A stretch of DNA of 64,000 bases. It comes from Antedon mediterranea (lineage: Eukaryota; Echinodermata; Crinoidea; Comatulida; Antedonidae). The stretch covers positions 23,937,001-24,001,000 of the forward strand of contig NC_092673.1 of assembly GCF_964355755.1 (NCBI RefSeq), given 5' to 3'. The first letter of the stretch is position 1. The number at the start of each line of letters is the position of its first letter. This document shows, piece after piece, positions 43,901 through 55,900 of this stretch. Both the position numbers and the translations under genes were made by a program. A model generated the notes under the pieces. It did no database searches and was not told where the DNA came from. It saw only the letters and a program-made list of their open reading frames with translations.

Positions 43901-46900
43901 CAACTTTTAACAATTTGTAACCAGGTTTGAATAGTGTGAAGAAAATTTTCTGGAAAATCTCCCGAGATTTGATTTTAATTTAAGAGGCTGTTCTTTTCTT
44001 CCGAGATGTCCCGAGTTTATACTGCGCATGTGTGGTGCCCTGGAATTTAACTGACCAATCACAGTACACTAAATTAAATATCGCCCCTAACTATGCAATG
44101 ACAATGCATTCTCCAGAGATTTCTTGGGTTTGCATATGCGTGTATGAAAGCATGTAATAAATCGGAAGATCAAACCTAGTTACAAGTTGTAACAATTTAT
44201 GCAAATGTGAAAAGGGTATTACACAATAATCTTCCTAAATGAAGCTACGTAACTCAGACTGTGTTGTGGATTCCGATGTTTATTGTCAAAACCAGTTTTT
44301 TAAAACGCAATTTTGATTTCAATTTGAGTAGTTCATGTGACTCAACATTAGGACAAGTTTGGAATTAGACAGGCACTTTTTACTTTATACCCACCTATTG
44401 ACATCCCATTCATAGATCCTTCCACGGAACTACATGTTGACACAGAAGGCTTAGACTGTGGATTATCCTCTAGGATACTGTCATCTAATAGATGCCGTGA
44501 TCCATTCCCAAGTTGACCAAATCCTCCGGGTGGAATGCTATAAAAATAACATGATTAATTTTAACAGGTGTCAATTTCAATGTTTTAATTTCAAGAGCGA
44601 TATGACATAATGATAAGGCAATCAAATTTGTTCCTCTGTGCCATATTGCTGGTATCCTCGTCTTTTACAGCTGATCTGGTATACATACAACACACAGGTG
44701 CACAAGAACTATTTGAAAAGAGTTTTTTTTTTCATTTATTTATTCTTTTATACTAGGTAGCCTCTTCAGTCTAAGACTGTTCTCCCAGAGCGCCCAGTGT
44801 ATATATATTATGAGTTTGTGACAGTAGTAGTGTTTGAACTAGTACACCGGGGTAACCTCCTACGTCTCAAAAGATGTACTAGGTACCTTTAAAGTGCACA
44901 TGAGCCAGATGTGTACACTGGACCTACGGTTTATAGTCCTTATCCGGGAAGACTTGTTCTACCACCAGAACCATGGAGCTAGTAAGCCTCAAACCCTTGC
45001 TGATGTTATGGCTACGTATTAAAGTTTGATAGTGTAGACAAAGCTTAAGTCTCAAATGTGCAAAAATATATAATATGCAAATAATTCCAAAAAATTCAGT
45101 ACGATATGCAAAATTCATTCACATTATAAATGTACAATTAGTAAAGAGATACAAAATAGAATAGGAATCTCACCTTACATCATTACTTGTAGAAAGAAAA
45201 CTGAAACACAATTCAAATGACAAATGAGCAAGCAAAACCGTGAGCATGCAACAAACAAAGAATTCACAAGTGAAGCTAAAGCTCTGTCTACACTATCAAA
45301 CTTTATGGACAAAAAAAATGTGATGTACCCATTTAGACACAATGATGTCATTAACTACCAGATTTGGGTACATCACTACCATATTTGGACACATCACACA
45401 TTTTTTGTTGAATTAATTTGATAGTGTAGACAGAGCTTAAAGAACAAATACATGATTCAGATATACCATGCGGTTTCTACGTACCTTTTAACAAAATATG
45501 CACAATTATGACTTACGGTATTGATGAAATGAAGAGAGGAACAAACAAAATAGGATGGGTAAACAGGAGTAAAATAAGGTAGTACACAGTAGGAAAATGG
45601 GTAAAGAAGAGATTTAAGGAAAGGTAAAAAAAAAAAATAAACACATTCTTCAAAATAGGAATTGATACTGTAAGGGTTTAAAAATAGAAACTGATTTCAC
45701 TTCAAACAAACACAAATGTATTGATTATGAATTTGCTAGAAACTCATTCCCAACACCAAAAAACTTTGACGATAATATGTCACACTAGTGCACAATGTTG
45801 TATTGATAATGCACAAGTACATGCATTGTCACAATAAAAATTACTTACTAGGCCCCTAAGCTGCGTGACTTCCGATGACCAGGAACAAATTTAGATGTTG
45901 TTGTTGGTGTGCCAGGTGGCTTGGTCGATACTTTCTCTAAAATATAATCATAATTTATATTATCAATATAATAAATAAATAATAGGTCTTAGGTCATCAT
46001 AAATTGAAATGTCCCTAAAGCTCTGTCTATACTATCAAACTAGTTTAAAAAAAATGTGATGTGCCCATAAATTGACATGGTGAGCATGCATATCACTACC
46101 ATATAGGGCACATCACATGTTTTTTGTCAAACTAGTTTGATAGATAGTGTCAAAGATAGTGTAGTAGGACTATCTTTGATAGTGTAGACAGAGCTTTACA
46201 ACAAATGCCATGTCATATGATTGAAATGAAGAGTGAATTCCAATCTAGGAATCATTAAGTTTAATGAGAAACCAAGATAATTAAATAATTGATTACTGCG
46301 ATTCAATTTAAAATATATTGAAATATCATGACAGAAACCACATACCTGTAATATCCAAGTCTTCTTTAGACTTCACTATCAATGGAACAGTAGGTTCTAG
46401 TTGCAACGATAATCTATTAAATTATATATATAAAAAAAACTTAATTTAATCTAAACATGATTTGCATTATCTCAAAATTAATCAAGCAGAATTGAGAATA
46501 CAAATATTAATATCAAATTTATGAAATAAATAACTTAAGTCCTTTACATGAATTTAATAAAAAAACAAATTTCAATTATGTTCAGTTCCATCAAAAATGT
46601 AAATTGTTTGCTGTTTTTTTTTTATTGAAAATTTTCCAGTTTCATATAGTTAGAAGAGGCTGGATTAATATTCTACATATTTGCAGACCGAGTTATTTCT
46701 TCCTATTTTTTTTACCAACACCCTATCACCATCCCCAACAATAAACAATATAGAAAGAAAATGAATTATGTTAAGTGGAATACTTACTTGTAATTGTCTT
46801 CTTCAACAAATTTTTGTAGTTCCTCTATATACCTTACAGATTTGAGATAATTTTGTACATGTGGTAGAGATTCAATATCATATTGTGATTGTTGGTATTC

Positions 46901-49900
46901 TGCTATTGTCCGCAACACATTATTCATCTTTAAAAACAAATAAATTCAATTATTTAAATATTTGATACATAATAAACTAATTAATAACTAATCGATTCAA
47001 TTATTATTTCTTGATTCATGTTTTTCTAGACAAATTACTCTGAAACGGTTACATACACAAGGATTTTTTTCCAGTTAAAGTTCCATATCAATTATATGAA
47101 TGTATTTTTATTGCCTGGATATTTCAAAAATTGAATTGACATAATATTTACTAACATTTAAACACTCAACAATTTAATTTAATAAACCTATTTCTCTAAT
47201 TACAAGATATAATATTAAGAACAAAATATCTACAATATTTTAGATACAAAATATCCAGAAATAGATATCATTATCAGAAATATGATATTCAGATATTAGA
47301 AATATATATATATATGTATAATCAAAGGCCAAATTACTGAAACAAATTATAATGCTGTGGGTATTAAGGCTGGATCTCAATGGAGATACCAATAAAATAA
47401 GAAAAAAGCTAAATCAAAATGAGTAAAGTAATAAAGTATATATATATATTATATATATATAATATATATAAGTATAAAGTATATATATATATAATATATA
47501 TATAAGTATAAAGTATATAAGTGAAACCGCCAGAAAGAAATTGCAGATTGCAGGTTTTGGGTAACACCAAGTGATACATATTAATATTAGATAATTTAAA
47601 AATAAAGTATGTATTGCAAGATATCATGATACAAGAAACAGAACACAAAAGCGTTTTGTAATTTGTATGTCATCCTCATTACACTGATAACTTTAATGCC
47701 TGAAGTGTGCAATCTAATCCTATCTACTTCATATCACAAGAAGTATCAAACACGAATCATCATTTACATATTTCAAAAAGAATCTAAATTGATCTTCTAC
47801 ATGCAATAAATGTATTCAATGTGAAACAATATTATTAATAGTGAGAAAGATTCGGTAAACTATAATTAATTTATGTCTATAAAACAGCTTTAAAAATAGG
47901 TGCATTGAGAAGAGATCATCATAATAGAAAAATGCTTACATTTTCTCTGATTTGCCATTTGTTTAAACATTGGATTGTGACGCTACTATTGTATTACATT
48001 AATATATATCATTTATAATTAATTTATAATATAATATAAATTATTTTTATGAGTTGAATAGGGAGAATATTTTGATAAGTTGAATGGAACAAACAAATGA
48101 AAATATTCCCTCAATTCAACAAACATGTTTGGTAACATGATATAGAGCCAACCAATCAAATAGCAAGGCTCCCCGATACTAAGGCTGTGGCTTAAGAGGA
48201 GCCTCTGGGTGAAATATTGAATAAAAAAATGTTACTTATACGTTTTATAACAAAGATAAAGGGTAATATGTAAAATTATGTGCTTACCTTAATACTCCTA
48301 TTCTCACTATCCAATCCCCCGGTACTTGGATGTGCAACATCTATATAAATAAGATCTTGTAAATACATTCCTAAAAAAAACAGAAAAATCATAAACTGTT
48401 ATTTATAGAATGAGTATAAAAAAATTCTTGACAGTACAGTAACTTTTGGTTTTTCGCGCCATGCCTGGCAGGACATAAGCATGTTACCACACACGAAGAT
48501 TTTGTACTACAGCTGACAGAAATGAGAATTTTTAAACTCAACTAATTTATAGGTCCATGCTCAACAAAAATAATTGATAATAAATCATTATTTCTGAAGA
48601 ACAATAATTGAAACTGTTAAGTTAACAAGTCGAGCAGCGTTTTTTTTTAAAACATATTTCTTAAAAACACATTCTGAATACCAGAATTCTGGGAAAACCA
48701 GATATATTAGGCCAGCGAATGGGAAAATGGACTTCATTCTATGAAAATGGTATAAAAATAACAGACAGAATAAAACATATAAAATTGAATAAATTTACCT
48801 AAATATGGTACACATGGAAGGCGAACATTGTTAAGATGTTCTCGTAACCTTTGACGGTTGTCATCATCTGATACTAACTCCGATAGCTTCTCATAAGTGG
48901 AACGTTCTTTCTTGTGTAAAAGCTGTATAGATATGATACATTTTAGATGATGCAATTCAAAACATAAACTGAACCTAAATAATATAAAAAGTTTACTTTG
49001 ATAATTGAAATATTAGATACATAAAGGTGGTATTTACTATTAGGTCAACTAGTTGACATTAGTGAGCTACTGAACAAAAATGGCACACACATGAGCCCAT
49101 GAGTTATTTTTTTAAATTTTATGTATTTATATGCACACGTGGCCAAGGATTACCAACAGAAAATCAATCACTGTCCTATCCTATGGAAATCCTCTGATAC
49201 AGGGGCTATTTTGTGAACCAGTTCACCGGGTTAGCCCTCTATTCGTCTCAAATGATTTGAAGTTATTTTTGGCTCTTTAGGTACGATAAACGGCCTTTCC
49301 TGCCTTAACCGCTCGGCCATTTGACTCGCTCAAAAAATAAAGTTGCGTTTAGTTGCTTCTAATTGAACACAACTTTGAGTAGTGTCGCTCGTGGTATTGA
49401 TCTATACTTGGATTTTTAGTTCCATTTAGATCTATTCAGGTGCTCGAAAATCTTGGCCAAGTTGAGTTTCGACCCAAATATATCTTTAGTTGTATTATGT
49501 ATTCCATTGCATTCAGCTTTCACTGGTTTTACTACAAAATTACTTAACTTTACTATCCCACCTTCTAAACATATGAATTACAAAAAGTAAACAATTTAAT
49601 TTCCACTTACATTCCACGTTTTAGTTAACCTATAAACAGATGCACTATGTAGAGCTGATATTACAGCTAAAAGTGAGTGAAAATTATTTAAATCACTTAA
49701 TTTCTGTAAAGATAAAGTAGAACATGTTATAGATAGATTAATTTGTATAAAAAAAATAAACATAGCAATATAACATTAATAGAATGTAGTTAAATGGCAG
49801 TATAAAATTAGTATGATAGCAACTGTATGGCACACAAAGAGAAAATTAATCAACAACAATCTTCACTAACCATGTTCATGATCACATCACTTTTTTTTGT

Positions 49901-52900
49901 CACATAAAGTTTGATAGTGTAGACAGAGCTTAAAAGATGCACTGGGTTCATTAACATGCACACCAGCCACACTATACCACAAGTTACATCCTTACCCAAA
50001 AGACTTGTTCTACCACCAACTATGGTAAACAAGGGCCTTGGAACAATAATGATGGTTGTGGTTTGTGGTATTGTACTTTAACCATTCACATGAATTCCAG
50101 GTCATACAGTAATATATTTATTATCATTCATAGGAATATAAAGATGAAAGGTTTTAGCAATGGCTCAAGTTTCAATTATTAGATAAAACAAGGCCAACAG
50201 CCATTAAGTCGCGTGCTACAATGCATAGTGATACCGGACCGACAGACAGACCGACAGACAGACAGACCGACAGACAGACAGACCGACCGACATAGTGAAC
50301 TATACTGACCGAAATTACTGAACATGTTTAAAAATGTTGAAATGTTTAAAAACATTTATATTTTTTTAATTTACACGTGCGTAGCCTGTCACTTTTGACG
50401 TGCTCGTATAACGTAATTTCGAGTTGAAAAGTAAGTCAAGAAAACAGAAATCGGGCAAAAAGAGTGCTCAATAACATTTAACGCGCAGTGCGCGCGCAAA
50501 AATATGCGCACTCATGGCAATTTTGTAAACGCTTAAAATTGCCTGAAACGTACTCTTATTTCATCGAAAATAAATTTTGAAAATTTTAAGCGCGCGTACG
50601 CATGCGTTACATGCGCTACGCACGTAATTGTATTGCCATATGATGATTTATGCCCTGAAATTTATGAGTACCAAATTTTATTTAATTGTGATTCATGGTT
50701 GTGAAGATATGATTACAAACGTGATTTCGTTAAATCGTGCGTAGACCGCGTAATTTTTTATTGCGCACCGTGAAAACATAACCCCATTGATTCCTGGCCA
50801 TAAGGAATATACTGTGAAAAATTGACCTAGCTAGATTAAACTGATATCAAGATAAGGTCAGAAAGCGATAAAACGCATAGTGATACTGGACCGACAGACA
50901 GACAGACCGACCAACCGACCGACATATAGAGTCGCTTCCACGCGACTAAAAATTGAATTATCAGTAATTTATGTTTTTATGGAGGTTATTTTCAAACAGT
51001 AACAAACAAACCTTTGCAATTTTTATAAAATGTCCTAGAATTTCTGCTCTTATCTTAACCGTCTGACCACTTAAAATCTCTTTTACAACCCAGAAACTAA
51101 CCTACAAGAAAAAATACAATTAAATCAGTGTTGAATGAATAATCTAGACAAAATTTGCGGTTTTTCTACTGAAGAACATTTTAAAAATGTTGTAGCAGCA
51201 TTTTTTTCTATGACAAATTAAAAACACATATAAAAAGTGGTTTACTTTTACTTATAATACGTTTATATATTCAGCAGTTTAATTGGAATGCCCTGCCCAT
51301 AATAATAAAACAAAGTAAATCTATTTGGGTGTCCCCTGAAACTCCTGGACCTGGCTGTAGTGTTAAAGCATATATTACCCCTCATTCATTTCACAAAGTA
51401 TCCCCTTTAATTTAAATGTCCCCTGAATCCCCTGAGGTTGGCTGCGGTGTTTAAGCATATATTACCCCTCAGTCATTTCACAAAGTATCCCCTTTAATTT
51501 AAATGTCCCCTGAATCCCCTGAGGTTGGCTGCAGTGTTAAAGCATATATTACCCCTCAGTCATTTCACAAAGTATCCCCTTTAATTTAAATGTCCCCTGA
51601 ATCCCCTGAGGTTGGCTGCGGTGTTTAAGCATATATTACCCCTCAGTCATTTCACAAAGTATCCCCTTTAATTTAAATGTCCCCTGAATCCTCTGAGGTT
51701 GGCTGCGGTGTTTAAGCATATATTACCCCTCAGTCATTTCACAAAGTATCCCCTTTAATTTAAATGTCCCCTGAATCCCCTGAGGTTGGCTGCGGTGTTT
51801 AAGCATATATTACCCCTCAGTCATTTCACAAAGTATCCCCTTTAATTTAAATGTCCCCTGAATCCCCTGAGGTTGGCTGCGGTGTTTAAGCATATATTAC
51901 CCCTCAGTCATTTCACAAAGTATCCCCTTTAATTTAAATGTCCCCTGAATCCCCTGAGGTTGGCTGCGGTGTTTAAGCATATATTACCCCTCAGTCATTT
52001 CACAAAGTATCCCCTTTAATTTAAATGTCCCCTGAATCCCCTGAGGCTGGCTGCGGTGTTTAAGCATATATTTCCCCTCATTTCACCATGGTCCTATAAG
52101 TTCCCCTTTAATACAGTAGATGTGCCCTTATAATATTGGTGTCATAAACTTACATGGTTAAATCGTCTTGTGAATGCTACGATATTTGGACACACATTAT
52201 TCTTGTCTTTACCCGACCATGCGCAGCTACTAAGCTCCTGTTGATAACAAATTAAAAACTATGATTTAAAAACCCAGTTAATACTATTATAAATGTATAA
52301 TTATAGGAAATTATTTAACATAGACTGTAGCAGAATGTTTTTATGATAACTACATATTTTTTTGGTTTAACTTTTTTATTTTTTTATTTATTATAATTCA
52401 ATCATATGTACATTATTTACAAAAGATATTTGGTTTCAAATGTGTTACTAAGATGTCCGAGTTTGAAGCTACAGTATTTACTATGGTAGAGGAAGTGAGT
52501 TTTATGGTTGTGGTGCTTGTTTAAATGAATTTCATGTTCAAATCCTATGTTAGGATTTATTCTGTCAATTAATAGACTGCATCCAAAGACTGTGTTTATA
52601 CACTGTATGAGCATACAATGGTTCCAGTTATTACTTCATACCATGGGGGATTTCATACTTTGGGTATAGGCATAGATAGCCGCCAATTAAAAAGTGGAAT
52701 GGCCTTTCATACAAAGGAATGTGATATCATTTGAAATCATGGAATAATGTTCACTGTTTAATAATGTCTCTTATGATGTTTTATGTGTAATTCTAAACTT
52801 TATAACTGTCAGTTCAACTTAATGCATGGATGAACAGGTCAAAGGTTAATGTATTCTTTTATGACCCATAAAGTACAGTGTCTACAGTAATATAAGGGAT

Positions 52901-55900
52901 AGTGTAGGGCTGAGCATCTGCCTATTCATACTGTAGGCAGCTGATGCACCTAGTGATCTCAGCAAGCTAGAAAGGAGGTCAGACTTTCACCCCTGTATGT
53001 TTTTATTGTATTTTCATAACAAAAATTCTGACAAACATGTTATGCTGTATCAACAAACTTTCCAAGATACTGAAGAAATTATGATACAGTGGTGTATTGA
53101 TATTTGTTATTCATATTATATTCAAAATAAATTTCAGGCCAAGATCAACATCGTAAATCCTATACATACAAACTAAAATGTCAACTTAATGAAAAAAATC
53201 TTTAAATTTTAAATTTAAAAATCATACATTGAAACTTACCTCAGCTGTAATGTTTTTAAATACTGGGTAATCCATTAATGTTATTTGGCTCTAAAAATAG
53301 AAGTAAAAATTATGTTTTAGCTAAAATACAGTACTTCAATATGTAAATAAATTATATTATTTGAACAATGAATAACTTCTGTTTGTAAATAATGTCTATT
53401 GTTATTCTGCTGAAAACACACATATTGTAAAACGGTAGGAAGAAAAATTTGCATTAACATTATTTTAAAAGAATAATACATTTAAAAAAATACATATTTA
53501 TCATTTTGGTTCAATTAAATTAAAAAAGTAAAATAAAATTGAAATTTCAACTGTCATCAGACGGAGACTTTTAATGTATAACCTCTATTAAAGGGACACC
53601 TTTGAGGTGTCCACTACAAATTATGGGGTTGGTTACTGTAGTGTTAAAACATACACTAGGAGGGGTTCTAATGTATGGTCCAACTACCTTAAAAACATTA
53701 TTTTTATTGTCATCAAATCAAATGTTAATTTATTAATATTTAATAACTATAATTTCCCAATAGTTCTTTGTTGGTTTACGCAGCATAATTTTTGATAAAA
53801 AAAACTTATTTTGTGTTATTAACTGTATTTCAATTTTGCGTCAATTTAAACTACCTATGTTAGAAAAAAAATTCATTATCTTCAACCATCTTTTACTAAG
53901 CTTTTAGATCCACTGTAGATTACAACAGTCTGATGACAAAAATGATTGATCATGAACCAAAACATAGCAATGTTTTTCTAATACTGTTAGTGATTAGTGA
54001 TATGAAACACTATCAATCACAGTGGCCTTGTTAGCAGGCAAAGTGCATGAACTGTCTTTAAATTGATGCTTCATGGAATGGTTAAAAATAGTTCTAATAT
54101 TGAGAAGTACTAATATTCTCAACTTGCCCGATTCTAATAGTTGATTATTTTGACAGTATTTTAAACAATTTATAACCTCTTCAGGCCCTACAACATGTCC
54201 TCTGATTAGCAGTAAGTAGTGCCATAGTGTTTCCTATTATTATTATTATTTCCCCTTATTCATTTTCATGAGAAGGTTTTCCTTGAATAGGGTATCCCAT
54301 TAGGGTCTTCTCTGAATAATGTGTCCCCTTTATACTGTAGGGGTGCATCAAAGGCGGTTTTCATATTGGTTATAGAATTAATAACTATATAATTTTCTTC
54401 TGATCCACCTGACTTTCACACTTTTGGGAAAATATTGGAGACCGCAACACATCCGTCTAGAGGTGGACATGGCATTGCACATTTACAGCACATTTCCTAT
54501 TTATATATTAACATAAATTTTGCATTAATTAATTAAAAGAAATCACATTCAATGATTTTAGTGTTAAGTATTTATATTCAAAAATATATACAGTAAGTAT
54601 GAACTACTACTTAAATCAACTACTGTATCAGTATGTTTTAATCGGTCAAATGTTTGCAGATCAACCAAAAGGTTTATTGGATTCAGAAAAAAAAAATTAA
54701 ATCAGAACCAATTACATCAGATCCAATTACATAACAAATTATTGACATAACAATAACAGTATTTGTTTGTTGATAATATAGTATTGTATGTCTGAGTATA
54801 ATTGAAGACAAAGATTACTGTACATGGTCTGAAGACAATTCATCTAGATTACGTGAGTATCAACACGGTATCTGATCAATCTCTGACGTACAACGACAGA
54901 ACAAACAGGACAAAAACATGTTTTATATTCTTTAATTATTTCCTAATTAACGTCAGCTGTACTTAGAAGTGTTATCCTAAACAAGAGTAGGAAGGATTAA
55001 CATATTAAAGAATTATGTATCGGCCAATCAAATTGCTTAACAAGCGGAGGACATTTTAGTTTGCAGTTGGTAACAAAACTGGATACAATGTTAATTATAC
55101 AAATTAAGAGGAACAGTTTGCGACTGAAAAAATAAAAGGAATTATGCAATAATATGTACAGTAGAAATTGTAATAGTATAATTAATAATTAAAATATATA
55201 TTATAGATTTGTTCTGAAATGTTTCACTTGAATAGAGAATTGTATTGTATACAATGTTATTTACAGTATATACAATTATATTATTATTTTTACGTAATAC
55301 GTAATAACAAACAAAATTGTAGAATGATCTAGAATTGAAACTTACGGCAAAATGCTCGGGCATAACCCTGAGCATGTCGAACACAACAGCGTCAAACGTC
55401 TTCAGACGTGGAAGAGTCCAGCGGATGTCCACCTTATCTTGACCATTTGGCTAAAAATTAAGTAGATTTTCAAATTGAAATTAAACTTCATTTATTAAAT
55501 ATATTATTATTAAATTCTTCAAGTGAGGTATCAGATTAAAATATTTGCCAATGACAATTACTATATTAATTAATACTTAATATTATTAAAAAATACAGTA
55601 AGTACTAATACTATACAATTATAATGTTATTTATATGCTTTTATCAGCCGAGTGTACCCAACCTGTAGAAATACAAGAAGATTTGGAATACCTCATTGTG
55701 AAATTAATAATTACTGTATAAAAGGAAATAATAAAACCAAAACATCTTGAATAAGTTACTTTAACAATTAAAAAGAATTTTATGAAATTATTTCATAATT
55801 ATTTGTATTATGAAAATATGATCCTCATTTTCATCAAAGTTTAATTTAAAAACTGTTTCAAACATCACAAAACTTAATTAAACTTACCTTAAAATAAAAT

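Noticed and set aside
47438-47518. Regulatory element in the (TA)n blocks
   Set aside because: Simple microsatellite next to a dispersed repeat; nothing more can be supported.
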